This document shows positions 1-64,000 of a stretch of DNA of 64,000 bases, piece by piece. Both the position numbers and the translations under genes were made by a program. This stretch comes from Liolophura sinensis (taxonomy: Eukaryota > Mollusca > Polyplacophora > Chitonida > Chitonidae): NCBI RefSeq assembly GCF_032854445.1, contig NC_088302.1, positions 37,020,191-37,084,190 of the forward strand, read 5' to 3'. Under the pieces are notes generated by a model that was given only the letters and a program-made list of their open reading frames with translations, had not been told where the DNA came from and made no database searches. Positions within the stretch are counted from its first letter, which is position 1. Every line of letters starts with the position of its first letter.

Positions 1-137
1 ACACAAATATGACATACGTTCCCATCATGATTTATCTATAAATACATGTACAACATCCTTTCCACTAAACAGAAAGGCCCTTAAAATCCTTTCAATTTCC
101 CAATCAATGTGACACCAAAACAACAGCATCCCTTTTC

Positions 138-418
138 CCAGATTACAGTAAAGCATCAACTCTCCACCAAGATTCCAGTAAAACATCAACTCTCCACCGA
201 GATTCCAGTAAAACATCAACTCTCCACCAAGATTCCAGTAAAACATCAACTCTCCACCGAGATTCCAGTAAAACACCAACTCTCCACCAAGATTCCAGTA
301 AAACATCAACTCTCCACCAAGATTCCAGTAAAACATCAACTCTCCACCAAGATTCCAGTAAAACATCAACTCTCCACCAAGATTCCAGTAAAACATCAAC
401 TCTCCACCAAGATTCCAC
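138..418. repeat. 30-bp minisatellite, block 1
   Basis: About nine head-to-tail copies of a 30-bp unit containing AAACATCAACTCTCCACC and AAGATTCCAGT. Copies differ by one or two bases. Long open frames on both strands here arise only because the period is a multiple of three. Confidence 0.97.
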
Positions 419-1965
419 ATCAACCCTTCACAAAGTTTACATTCAGACATTATCCTTCCACCCTGATTACACCAATATAGTATCCCTTTACCAAGATTAC
501 ATCGATATAGTATCCCTTCACCAAGATTACACCAATATAGTATCCCTTCACCAATACCGTATCCATCCACCAAGATTACATCAATATAGTATCCCTTCAC
601 CAAAATTACACCAATATAGTATCCCTTCACCAAGATTACACCAATGTGGTATCCCTTCACCAAGATTACATCAATATAGTATCCCTTCACCAAGATTACA
701 CCAATATAGTATCCCTTCACCAAGATTACACCAATTTAGTATCCCTTCATCAAGATTACACCAATATAGTATCCCTTCACCAAGAATACATCAATATAGT
801 ATCCCTTCACCAAGATTACATCAATATAGTATCCCTTCACCAAGATTACACCAATATAGTATCCCTTCACCAAGATTACACCAATTTAGTATCCTTCCAC
901 CAATACCGTACCCATCCACCAAGATTACATCAATATAGTATCCCTTCACCAAAATACACCAATATAGTATCCCTTCATCAAGATTACACCAATATAGTAT
1001 CCCTTCAGCAAGATTACACCAATATGGTATGCCTCCACCAAGATTACACAAAAAATTGTATTCCTCAACCAAGATTACACCAATATAGTATCTCTCCACC
1101 AAGATTACATCAATACAGTTTACCTCAACCAAAATTACATAAAAAATAGTATCCCTCCACCAAGATTACACCACAATAGTATCTGTTCTCCAAAATTACA
1201 CCAATATAGTATCCCTCCATCAATATAGCATCCATCCACCAAGAATACATCTTCATAGTATCCCTCCACCAAGTTTACATCATTATAATATCCCTTCACC
1301 AAGACTACATCATTACAGTACCCCCCCCCCCACCAAGTTTACATCGTTATAGTATCCCTTCACCAAGATTACATCATTATAGTATCCCTACACAAATATT
1401 ACATCATTACAGTATCCCTCAGCAAGATATCATCATTTTAAAATCCCTCCACCAAAATTACATCATTACAGTATACCTTCAGCAAGATGACATCATTATA
1501 GTATCCATTCAACAAGATGACATCATTATAGTATCCACCCACCAATATTACATCATTATAGTATCCATTCAGCAAGATGACACCATTTTAGTATCCATCC
1601 ACCAATATTATAACATTATAGTGTCCCTACACAAAGATTACATCATTACAGTATACCGCCACTAAGATTACATTATTATAGTACCCCTCCATCAAGATTA
1701 CATCATTATAGTATCCCTCCACCAAGATTACATCATTATAGTATCCCTACACCAATATTACACCAATATGTTATTAAACCAGAAATTAAACCATTATAGT
1801 ATCCTTTAGTCAAGATTACATCATTATAGTATCCCTCCATCAAGGTGACATCATTATAGTATCCCTCCACCAAGATTACATCATTATAGTATCCCTCCAC
1901 CAAGATTACATCATTATAGTATCCCTACACCAATATTACACCAATATGTTTTATTCCACCGTTAA
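419..1965. repeat. 30-bp minisatellite, block 2
   Basis: About 50 copies of a 30-bp unit built on CCAATATAGTATCCCTTCAC and CAAGATTACA. They are well matched to about 950 and progressively degenerate after that. It shares the CACCAAGATT core with block 1, so both blocks probably descend from one ancestral unit. A C-run interrupts it near 1321-1331. Confidence 0.95.
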
Positions 1966-2917
1966 ACTGGAGAATTGTGTGTAAGGGGCCATGTACTCTT
2001 ACCACACGGGGAAGCTCTCCGGAGCTTGCCCGATGAAGCCTCTGAGGTGTAACAATTCACCATATAAAACAGCAACCACAGCTCCGTGGGCAGATCACCC
2101 TGGGTGAAATGCTGCATAGGGAAGCTTGACTCTGCAGTCAACTTCCGAACTTTTTCTGTGGAATCCCAAGCAGATTAGACAGGATAAGCCCTATACTTGC
2201 AGTGGGAGAAGTTCTTACATGCTGATGAGCAGACACAGAAGAAAATTCCACTCAGAGCAATTAAAGACCATTATTCACAGCACACGAGAGTAAAACGGCA
2301 AAAAAAAAAAAACCCAAAATTTAAACAGCAAACCCCATCAAAAAACCATATCAAAAACTTAAACAGCAAAAAATTAACATGATCTAAAGACAAAGGCTAC
2401 AGAAATTATTTCTACAGTTAGTTAAGGAGTAGTACAATGAAAAAATATGTACCTGTATAAACAAATAAATAACAAAAAGCAACTTTTTTATAATGTGAAT
2501 AGTTGGAAGATTTGCCATTATATCATGCACCAAATTAAAAATAATTTCCAAACTTGTGAAGTGTGCCAAAGATGACAAAAAACACAAGACCAAACTTCAT
2601 GTAGGCATGAAATTAGTAATATTTTACAATGCTCTTTTATACTGTTAATTGGTAAGTATATATAAGTCACATTTTAAGATACTGTTCATTTTGTGGTAAA
2701 TCCATAATGATTGAATCAAATATCTCAGCCCTCAACAAAACTGGCAATAAAATCAAAATATAAAGAACTATATACAACATCACACAATAACATTACACAA
2801 AATATGTGATAAAATTAAAATCCCCCAAAAATCAAACTTTACAAAGATATACACAACACAAATAAAGAAAATACGATATTAGGCCTTTCCAGGTGAAAGG
2901 GGAGTTTGAAGACTCAC

Positions 2918-54569
<51,652 letters not shown>

Positions 54570-55574
54570 CTGTAAAAAAGTATAAGGCAAGCAAACTGAT
54601 CAAGGGCAGTAAAGTTAACAGTTGACTTCAGTGATTCTATAATAAAAGACAAGATTCCAATATGGCTTCTTAATCAATGGTGAGATGCAATTTTACCGAG
54701 GTTCCAGGTCTCTACTGCTGGGAATTATACACTGACAGATTTGTAACAATGTAACTATGGTGGCCTTGAGCCAGATGAAAAAATGAACATAAAAACCTAC
54801 CCTTAAATTCAATACTTTAAAGTCCGTGAACTTTCACAGCTTAATTAAATTAGCTCGGCTCCAATGCACTTGTGGACCTGAACTCTCAAAGTCCTGAATT
54901 ATTTATTTATTTGAACTGTGTTTAAAAAGTGTACCATAGCTGTCATGTTTTAAATAGTCCTGAAGGAAACTTGATTGCTTGAAGTAACCCATAAGCTTTT
55001 GGTAAGTAAATGGAAAACTTAATTCTCAGCCATATATGATACTGTCACATTTTAAGCCTAAGAGAAAGCTCAAAGCCATATTGGCAGAAGACAACTGATC
55101 TACAAACTTTGTTTGGAACCAACTTAATAGCTCTACAAGCCCTCTTCCGATGACCAATAATATTTACTACTGTTGGGGCCTCGAGAACAGCTTTAGTGCA
55201 AGCACAGATAAACTGTAAAAGAATACAGGTTTAGTTTTTGCTTTACTAGTTATAATGACAAAATAAGAAGAATGCAACTTCAGGAGTTCTTCATCATATG
55301 TCGTCTGCATACAGCACAGCTGTCTTGGTGGATATTTTTACGATCATAAAAATTGATCAATCGGATAAAATGAATAAATGATTATGGGTCATCACCATTT
55401 TAGAAGCATGACGCATCCAAATCATGGCAACAAAAGACTAAAGCTTATGGCTTAATCGATATGGAAACAAAAGTGATTAAAACAATAAAAGTATATGGAT
55501 CTTACTAATAACACTGTAACAATGCGGATGGTCATGATAACATTAATGTCTCAATCAATACTGTACCAGTTACC

Positions 55575-55800
55575 CTAATTCTTCAACCTTTTCAATGATC
55601 TCTGCATTTACCAACATACTGAAACGTTTTGAGAGAACTATGGGGTTCAGAGAAATAATTTACACAGGTTTATGAAGCTCACATCTTTAATGACACAAAC
55701 ACATCATTTTAGCATAATTTTAATAATCATTGTATGATTAAATTACACTGAAAAAAAAAAGCGCTTCAGGGTTGAAAAGGTTGAAGATTTACAGTATTAA
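55575..55800 (+). repeat. Dispersed repeat family 2, copy 2
   Basis: Matches 17460-17690: GAGAGAACTATGGGGTTCAG, GAAGCTCACATCTTTAATGA, CATCATTTTAGCATAATTTT and ACTGAAAAAAAAAAGC fall in the same order. Confidence 0.6.
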
Positions 55801-55870
55801 GTGGTGTGATCACAATACAAAATCATGAAATATCCAGCACTGCTCAAATTTGGCCAGCTAACTAACATAA

Positions 55871-56385
55871 CATGGATGAAACTTAGACCAAAATTCAGAT
55901 AACACTTAGGGGGATTACAATGTGGATGAAACTTAGGCCAAGATTCGGATAACACTTAGGGGGATTACAATCTGGATGAAACTTCGACCAAGATTCAGAT
56001 AACACTTGGGGGGATTACAATGTGGATGAAACTTAGACCAAGATTTGGATAACATTTAGGGTAATTACAATGTGGATGAAACTTAGACCAAGATTCAGAT
56101 AACACTTAGGGGGATTACAATGTGGATGAAACTTAGACCAAGATTCAGATAACACTTAGGGGGATTACAATGTGGATGAAACTTAGACCAAGATTCAGAT
56201 AACACTTAGGGGGAATTACACTGTGGATGAAACTTAGACCAAGATTCAGATAACACTTACGGGGATTACAATCCGGATGAAACTTAGACCAAGATTCAGA
56301 TAACACTTAGGGGGATTAAAATCTGGATGAAACTTAGACCAAGATTCGGTTAACACTTAGGGGGATTACAATCTGGATGAAACTT
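55871..56385. repeat. 50-bp tandem repeat
   Basis: About ten copies of a 50-bp unit: GATGAAACTTAGACCAAGAT, TCAGATAACACTTAGGGGGA, TTACAATGTG. Copies are near identical, so homogenised or recent. Confidence 0.97.
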
Positions 56386-58456
56386 TACATGGTGGCAAAA
56401 ATTTTGATAAAACTTTTGAAAACTTTTTTGTAGACCACATATGGATGAAATTCCAATGAAACTTAGCAGAAATCTGTGTGATTCACACCTGATTATCAGA
56501 TATAAAATGAACAACGTCTTATTTAACAGATTAATATGAAATGTTTAATATATTTCCTATGGTCATTTAAGAAACCGCTACAGACATGTACTCTCCCTGC
56601 CATCCAGTCATGCTACCATTTTGCAACAACCTATGCAAAATCCATGTAAGCTAGATGGGTGAAATATGTTCGTTAACACAATGGTTGTGACAGTTTATAC
56701 TGGCCATCTATCTGGGTTAGCAATATCAATGACGGATGAGACACAGGTGTCTAACATTAAGAGTGCATGCTATCAATCAATACTAATCAATGTACACCAA
56801 AAAACAGGCCATCTTTCAGAAATACCAGATAGAATTTGACAAATTACTGTGTCTGTTTAATAGATATTAATATATAATTTGTTACATTTTGTGACACAAA
56901 TGAAACACACCACATGTTTGTAATCCACCAGTTATGATATGGCTAATGGTTTGGAGGAAGTGTATTAAATGATGCATTCTGACGTGGATAAATAAGAGAA
57001 GTACATAAATGGAGATAAAATGTGTCTTGACACATGTGAAGATAAGATTCAGAGCCAGCAATGCTTTGTCAATGAATAAATCTCAAAGCTAAATGGGCAC
57101 CAACGCATACAAGTACACTCTCAGAAGCATTTATGAATGATCGTCCAGAAGTCAAATTATGTAGAATTATTGATATGGAACACATTAATTATGATCCTAT
57201 CCACAATGACTGACAGCACGTATTTAACTTGAAACACTACAGCATAGAGGACAAAGCCACAACAACAACAACAGAGGGATAGTTGGCAAATGGTCACATA
57301 ACCAGTGAAATACAGGCTCTTGCTGACTTACCTCAGTTAACGTTTGATTCTAATTGTTTGTGAAAATGGTTATAAATAGGACCAAGTTACACGCCCCCCC
57401 CCCCCCAGCACAATGGCTTTATAAGCAGAATCAGGTAAAAGAAATCACTGATGTTAATTGCAATATATTACTGATATCACTGATCTAAACATGGTTAAAG
57501 TGCTCTTCTGTCATCACATTTAATATACCACAACATTAAAGCTCTTTATCCTTCCCTATCTTCAGAATTAATGAAACAATCTCTCCTTTGCTCTATCCCA
57601 GTCATGTTAGATCCTCCAGGTTGTGTGATGATTTCAATCAATGTCACAAGTTATTTCTGCAAAAACTAGTGTGTCAAGGCTATTCCATCAAACGCCTTCA
57701 CTCCAAGTTCCTAAAGTTTGACCATGAGTATAATTCTCTTGTAAGCAAACATGGACAGAGTGTCCAGAATCTCTGATATGTTACACTGTTTGAATACTAA
57801 TGTCAATCAGTTGCCTAAGACACTGATTTCACTCAGTCGCCTAGAACATGCCTGTGTCTTTCCTACATCATTGAAAACTGCCGACTGCTTCTATTTGTAT
57901 GATTCCATTCTATATTTGTACTTTATATGCTTTCTTAGTTCTTTTGGTAGTCCGTGTTAAACATTATTTTGGGAAGTCGCCTTGCAATTATTAAAACATG
58001 TACTGGTACAGTGTCTGGCTGCAGGGGTTAGCATTTTGCTGTATTTGTCCGAAAACAGCTCTTGTTAAGAGTTCTTGATTTGATCTCAAGGGGTAAGCAA
58101 ATGCACTGTAACAGGTCAAAACTGGCTTCGTGGAATTGCCCTCTGCTGGACCTTAGATTTATGAACTTCCTTAGTTCAGTTCGACTGCTTCAGTGGGTAA
58201 TTCAGAAAGTCAAACTTGGAGTGTTTCTCAAAACGTCAAACACGTCCTAAGGTTGCTTAACGCTTTTGCTTAGGCAACGCAGAAACAGGGCCCAGAGTTT
58301 TGGCTGTATGCAGCACTGGGCATTAGTGAAAGACAGCAGTCCATAAAACAAACCCATAATCCTCCTGCCACTATATGAAAAAAAGAACTCCAGACCAGAT
58401 TGACTTGTGAGCAAACTCATTATCAGAGATGTCATTTTTCACCATATTTTCTGATA

Positions 58457-58825
58457 TGCATTAAATATGACTTGTCAGATATGATCACACACATACACAT
58501 TCATGTCACAGGGCATATACCATGCCAGCATGCAAAAAGTTTACAATTTTTCTGTGTCTCCAGTTTTGATGTTTAAATGTATCATGTCTGCATATAAGTA
58601 TGACAATGGTGGGACTGAATTGCTGTAAATCACCTAAAATTTTGTTGCTCATGTTTGCTGATTCTGAAAGTTCTACTGATTTTAGAAAGATATTACGAGG
58701 TTTGTATGAAAGGTGTAAGATGATATTCTCCTGGGAAAATGTATTTTTCAGCACCAAATGTAATATTTTATTACATTTATTTGCTTTCAAAAATGCACTT
58801 TTTTGATTGAAATTTAAGGTCATTT
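58457..58825 (-). repeat. Dispersed repeat family 1, longest copy, inverted
   Basis: On the minus strand it reads AAAAGTGCATTTTTGAAAGC, AAATAAATGTAATAAAATAT, TACATTTGGTGCTGAAAAAT, GAGAATATCATCTTACACCT, then CAGAATCAGCAAACATGAGC and further. The last 270 bases are nearly identical to 60280-60560. Confidence 0.8.
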
Positions 58826-59689
58826 AAAGGAATCTTAATAAGATAACTTTGCATGATGAACAAATTTCATACACTAATCCAACCTAGGCTTAATTGTGCA
58901 TTTACACCTGATTGTATGTGAGCTGCAGAGTAAACGAAATTGTGACAATATCATTCTAGATATATCTAGATTTATTAATTCCTTAATAAAATCTGAACTG
59001 TGCATGTACACTGTGAGTATGTAAAGATGAAAAGCTACATGTACGTATGCATGAAATTTGATTTCATACATAAATCATTCTCATTTCAATGTAAGTATAA
59101 TAATAAACATGTGCACGTATGGATGGTGTATGTTAATTACAGCGAATTTTCCAAGTCTTGTTACAGTGACCAACAGTGGCACAGACTGCATGAGAACGCT
59201 GATTTCAACATGAAAATTTGGGCAGAAAGCTCAATTGATAACTTGAGACACGCTGTCAATGTAAAACATAAAAACTTTAAAATGTGTAATATGGGTCTTG
59301 CGTACTTTTAAACACTTCACTAAACAAATATATCATGCTTGGAAAAAAAAAGAAGTGATTTTGCTTGACATATTCACTGCTAGATTTCGATCTCGAAACA
59401 AGGCCAGAAACCATCACATCATCTTTCAGCATCTTATACGATTGAATCCTGGATGTAAGGCTTTTATAGCTTTTGATCTTGATGTTTAGAATTAAGACAT
59501 TCCACTGAAATTAGATTATTGCTGTTAACATGCTGCTCACGTATCAAACTGTTTGACTTAAAGCTTCCCCTAACCACTGAGGACAGCTATCAGCATTTGA
59601 ATCACAGCTGCTCAAATCGTGTAACACATCCTGCTCAAGGATTGACTTCTTTCTTTTTAACTTGGATGTTTGAAATTCTTTTGTGGCAG

Positions 59690-59950
59690 CCTTTGGGCAG
59701 TTAGGCTGGAAACGGTCATGATGGCGAGAATGTTAGATCAGCGCCCGGGACTGACAGATGGAAGCTGTCGGCAGCAGAAAGTGCCAAGATAAGACAATTA
59801 CAAAATTCAGCACCACGGCTGACTCAAAAGACAACACAGGAGAGAGCTGGGGGCCATTCCCACTGTGGCATAAATAATTAGGTATCATTCAGCGAGGTAG
59901 GCACCCAAGCTCGCTTGGCACGTGTGAAAATCGGCTCCCTGGGGATAGGC
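59690..59950. other. Less AT-rich, repeat-free segment
   Basis: Contains GATCAGCGCCCGGGACTGAC, a GATAAG site in AAGATAAGACAATTACAAAA, and GCTCGCTTGGCACGTGTG with a CACGTG E-box. No coding potential. It may be a regulatory or conserved non-coding element, which cannot be judged without another genome. Confidence 0.25.
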
Positions 59951-60279
59951 AAATGATCTGAATAATGCTAAATTGTTATAGTTACTTTTGCCATTTTCTA
60001 CGATGCAGGATTCGGACCATAGTGAATGACTATAATGTCATGGAAGCATTTTAATCTTACAGGCAGTACACAGACATATATGTGTTAAACTGGACTACAT
60101 AATACACACAAACACAAAACTGCATGTAGCAGTCGAGTGAGAATTTTGGCATATAAATATGTAAACGAATCCATTTGCTATAAAAGCAGAGCTCATAAAT
60201 CACATCTGCTAAGAATCCTGAGTACATCTGCCTTTACACAAAATAGTCATGCAGATTTAAGGACTAGACAGTAGCTCCG

Positions 60280-60560
60280 ATGTCATTTTCCCAGGGGAAT
60301 ATCATCTTATACCTTTCATATAAACCTCGTAATATCTTTCTAAAATCAGTAGAACTTTCAGAATCAGCAAACATGAGCAACAAAATTTTAGGTGATTTAC
60401 AGCAATTCAGTCCCACCATTGTCATACTTATATGCAGACATGATATATTTAAACATCAGAACTGGAGGCACAGAAAAATTGTAAACTTATTGCATGCTGG
60501 CATGGTATATGCCCTGTGAGATGATTGTGTATGTGTATGATCATATGTGACCAGTCATAG
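60280..60560 (+). repeat. Dispersed repeat family 1, 5'-truncated copy
   Basis: Nearly identical in inverted orientation to 58457-58745. It starts TGTCATTTTCCCAGGGGAAT and runs to CATATGTGACCAGTCAT. Both copies keep the same open frame of about 78 codons, but I recognise nothing in it. Confidence 0.8.
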
Positions 60561-61119
60561 CACTTCAAACCACTTTTGGTACTTACCAGGGCATTTCAAC
60601 TGAGCCCCTTTAATGGAAAATGCTGAAGATGTATGCTAGACACAATGTCCCAGTCAGTGACAGCATGCACAAAACTTGATCAAACAGTTTCATATATAAT
60701 CACAAGATAAACCATTTCTATCTTTGTGATGCAATTGGATAAAATTGAATTCAACAGTGGGGCGTCTACCACTACAAAGCATTAAGCGTTTTAAGTCTCT
60801 CATCTGATACGGACACCGGAAATGGAGGCTGTAAGCTCAGGACCAAATTCGTGGTTAGTCTAATGCCAATGAATGTGCTCATAAAAACATGAATGGCCCC
60901 TAATGCTGGTTGTGTTACTTCAGCAGTTCACTTTGAAGATGAGCATCCTTTAACCAATGAGGTGACATGGTTTCTTCCAGGTTGCCTGCTTTCATGGACT
61001 ATCCTGTACTCATTACAGCTAACTACTATATCATCCAAATGACAGATTCTTAATATTAAAGATTAATTGCCAAAAAACAGTCAAATATAAAATATACAAC
61101 TACAGTAAATGATTTCAAA

Positions 61120-61250
61120 TCTTGGCCAATAAAGTGAATTTTTAGAGGGAAATAAATGTATTAAAATACTACTTTTTAGGTGAAACTCAAATTTTTTCAG
61201 TAGGACAGCATTCAAACCTCGAAGGATTACCGTCCAGATTCATTATTTAG
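61120..61250 (+). repeat. Dispersed repeat family 1, 5' portion
   Basis: GGGAAATAAATGTATTAAAA, TACTACTTTTTAGGTGAAAC and TTTTTTCAGTAGGACAGCAT match the left half of 18176-18385. Confidence 0.65.
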
Positions 61251-63119
61251 TAATAATTTGCTGCCCCTGTATATATTGTTAAGTTGAATGCCAAAAACTG
61301 TTGAAAAACGGTACAATAATCTGAGTAACATGGCACTTAAAATCACTAGATAATGAAGCTAATTTTAGGCATTTTTTCTGCCACTCGGAAATCTCTGCCA
61401 AATTATGTCATACAAGTCCAACTTTTATGAGATGTCAGAGCTTTGCCATCTAGTTCAGTGTGAAAAGCAGCTACAACAGTGACAACAAGCATACTGCATA
61501 CCTCCACAAAATGGTTTGCTGTTCTGCATACGTTTGTAAAAACAGGTCGCACAGGAACCCTGGAGTTATATTTTCAAATGTAAGACAATTTGGCCCTCAT
61601 AAAGATGTATATTTACAGCACAAGACGGAAGGATTTTGAACCCACCAAAAACAGCAATACCTGCTCTTACCATTTTATAACTGACAGCTACAAGACCAAT
61701 ACAGCTGAACTTAAAAGATTTCCACAACGTCACCTGCACACAATGGTTCTAATACTCATGACTGATATAAAAATTGATAGATAGTAAATCTCTGTACAGT
61801 AACTCTGATGTCCACATTGTACATGTATTTATAATGTGCACGACTATAGTCCCCTATAGGCACTGGCTGTTTGGAATGCTGACCATAACATGTACTGGTA
61901 GTCATCACATATGGGTATGAATTCCTTGGGGAATAGAGTGATATTTATTGTGAAGCCGATAGAAAGAAAGAATAGTAAATAAATACTAAATATTAAGATA
62001 AACACATTGTAAATATAGTGTAACACAGCTTATCATTCCGTATTAATTGTTAGTGCTGTTGGAATTGCCTGGACAAAGGTCAAAATCAACTTCTGAAAAC
62101 TTGGAATCTAAAGTCTTACTAGAGATGTCAGTGTTATAAATTGGAATGTCAACGTTGTCCACTATGGGTTCAAATAGATACAGGTGTATATTTCCTTCTG
62201 TGTAGCTAGAATACGTCTTGAAAATGACATCGTTTTGATACGAATTCCCAGGTTATATAGGCCATCTAGACTTGGGTTGGCCATCTATGACATCACCTGC
62301 TGAGGTGTACCGGGAGGCCGGGTGTACATCGGTTAGAGCAGTAGATCTATTGTTTTGGTGGATTTAAAGGCCTTACTAAGTTTCTCAGAAGACCTGATAA
62401 TACACCGTTTAAACAGGTTATAATCTTTATAATTAGGGACAGAAGTTAAACCTGGACACTAAACCTGGAGCACCAAATGTCATAGGTGAAACATTGGGTT
62501 ATATACCATAATCAAACTATGTACAGACACATTTTTACTGTGTACCTAGTATAAAAAATAGCATGCATATATATGCTCCTGTACTTATAGATGCAGCAGT
62601 GCAAATGGTATGGACTGACTGTGCACTTTCGATGTACCACCATTCTTATGAAGATATTGAAAAATTGTGTTGACAACATGTTACGGAAATATTTTATATT
62701 GTATACCCATTGGGTAAGGGGAGGGGGTATTCAGTTGACCAACATGCAGTAGTGTATAGCTATTATGACTGGTCACATGTTTGTTCTTGATTGCTAATTT
62801 GGGTGCTAGGGTTTACTGTTCATATAGCTATTTCAGCCATGTATAACCAAACAGAGAAGGCTTGATTTACCCGCAGTGACACGGTGCGTGGGGGGAACCA
62901 ATCTAAGACTGTCACAGCGCAGATGCTCTGTCTGTCAGGTCAGTAAAAGGACAACTCACAGGCTGTATATCTCAGGTAATTGACCGAGAGGCAGACTAAA
63001 GGTCACTTTTAATGGCTTTAGTGTCACGTGAATTACAAAAATATTTCAGACAGCTCACATGTACACAATTAGTAACTTGTGCCGTCACAGCATTACATAT
63101 GTGTACCCATGCTAAAAGC

Positions 63120-63280
63120 TAACCTGCATTGCGTGATTAATAGGTGTATGCACTAAGTCTCTAAAATTTGACACTAAAACTTGAAATCTAAGAATAACAC
63201 ATAATTCTACCTGACACTGCATATTTAATAGGTATATGCATTAAGCCTCTCAAATTCGAGACCAAAAACCTGAAAGGTCT
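63120..63280. repeat. Two-copy degenerate tandem, period about 89 bp
   Basis: ATTAATAGGTGTATGCACTA with AGTCTCTAAAATTTGACACT is repeated as TTTAATAGGTATATGCATTA with AGCCTCTCAAATTCGAGACC. Confidence 0.7.
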
Positions 63281-64000
63281 TCATGCAAACACAGACTTCT
63301 TCCGCTAACATATTCCTACTATAAACTATTTTCCAGCCTCCATAAGCCTAGCTCTTTGGAGGATACCTAAAGTGAGGCACACTGTGTTTCACCTATTTAG
63401 CAATTTTCATGTGGCACATTTTGCGTAACTGTGATCCACAGTTGATGCTTGAAGAGTTTTTGTGCAGTTTAATTAATTTCTTATCAAGAAAACTTAGGAG
63501 TTGGCATCTAAAGTATCATTTTATATACCACACTTCAGGTGAAATACAGCAAATTGAACTTCTTAAATGGACGTGCCATCAATGGCTTTGTATGTCATAT
63601 CTGACAACAACAGCTAGTAAATAATATATACTACAGTGAAAACTTAATAAAAATTATTTGGCCAAGTGTTTGACTGAGTTTTTATTTACTGTACACTGTA
63701 TACCTTTGACATGGTGAACACATAAAATTGCATAAGTTGCAACTCAAAATGCATACCTTACGAGAGCCGTGAGATGATACTGTGATTTGTAGTAAGCTAT
63801 AACCTGTATGCCGTGTTGATATAGACCTATACTGTTTTGAGAATATACGTGCACATCAGTTATGAGAGAAAAGCTGTTGAACCAGTGTGACAGATGGATA
63901 CACTTTGATGACAAATTTTTAGATAGAAAGATCAAAGTCACCCTATATGAATTCCTGTCAATAAATAATTAACATCATATTTGTTAGACTGTCTGATATG

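Larger units (their letters stand above)
1..2917. other. Downstream intron or flank of the FRMPD gene
   Basis: No coding exon was recognised. About the first 1960 bases are minisatellite. The rest is AT-rich single-copy DNA with an A-run near 2300 and no visible element. Confidence 0.6.
54570..64000 (-). other. Upstream intron or 5' flank of the FRMPD gene
   Basis: 9.4 kb in which I could not find the exon carrying the first half of the WW domain or a start codon in phase with exon A. It contains dispersed repeat family 2 (55575-55800), the 50-bp satellite (55871-56385), a C-run near 57393-57406, dispersed repeat family 1 copies (58457, 60280, 61120), a less AT-rich segment (59690-59950) and a two-copy tandem (63120-63280). 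Confidence 0.75.

Noticed and set aside
25-723. A 232-codon minus-strand open frame, and overlapping plus-strand frames, at the left edge
   Set aside because: They lie wholly in the 30-bp minisatellite; the frame is open on several registers only because the period is a multiple of three.
57311-57345. A GTAAGT donor near 57320 as the end of the missing WW exon
   Set aside because: The upstream sequence carries no WW-like residues in the required phase, and stops appear within a few codons.
62311-62350. A tRNA-like stretch (GGTTAGAGCAGTAGATCT)
   Set aside because: Only an A-box-like fragment is visible; no B box or SINE body follows.
63744-63941. A minus-strand open frame ending near GTATGC as the missing upstream FRMPD exon
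   Set aside because: The translation has no WW or FRMPD similarity, and the phase with exon A does not give a sensible join.

Overview
The window is eukaryotic genomic DNA, most likely from a mollusc and at least lophotrochozoan. It has AT-rich introns, canonical GT/AG splice sites, and several copies of two tRNA-derived SINE types that I associate with molluscan genomes. One type has a tail resembling TAAAACACCAATCAAATAAA and the other ends in an ACTC repeat. No bacterial-style operons, CRISPR arrays or rRNA genes are visible.

One protein-coding gene accounts for all the coding sequence I can support. It is on the minus strand, runs across at least 51.6 kb (54569 down to 2918), and continues past both window edges. 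I could join 15 internal exons by eye. All have consistent reading phase and GT/AG borders, and together they give about 850 codons. The product is a FERM and PDZ domain protein of the FRMPD1/3/4 family, nearest to FRMPD4 (Preso). In order it has the C-terminal half of a degenerate WW domain, a PDZ domain (exons A-C), a conserved basic linker (exon D), a three-lobed FERM domain (exons E-L), and a long Ser/Asp/Glu-rich tail (exons M-O). The N-terminal exons lie beyond 64000 or were not recognisable between 54570 and 64000. The C-terminus lies to the left of base 1, or was not found there.

Layout from left to right: minisatellite 1-1960; exon O 2918-3106; a long intron with a 30-bp minisatellite near 10.1-10.4 kb; exons N, M, L, K and J between 11.4 and 20.8 kb, with a 472-bp palindromic MITE at 15.5 kb and a SINE at 16.4 kb; exon I at 22.0-22.2 kb, whose 3' splice-site edge is tandemly copied four times with an 83-bp period; a SINE and a small LTR element resembling a TRIM with tRNA-like LTRs (22913-23317); exons H and G at 27.5-28.2 kb; a 10-kb intron with an inverted SINE pair (29.7-30.4 kb), a 23-bp repeat and a 42-bp minisatellite with higher-order structure (35.4-36.9 kb); exons F, E and D at 38.2-41.5 kb, with exon D lying between two identical 43-bp direct repeats; exons C and B; exon A at 54.4 kb; then about 9.4 kb of upstream intron or flank with a 50-bp satellite and an inverted pair of an unnamed dispersed repeat.

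The most interesting non-coding observations are the duplicated splice-acceptor array at exon I, the miniature LTR element carrying pol III-like boxes in its LTRs, the exact 43-bp repeats around an in-frame exon, and a dispersed repeat family with at least six copies that I cannot name. All calls were made by eye; no database search was possible.
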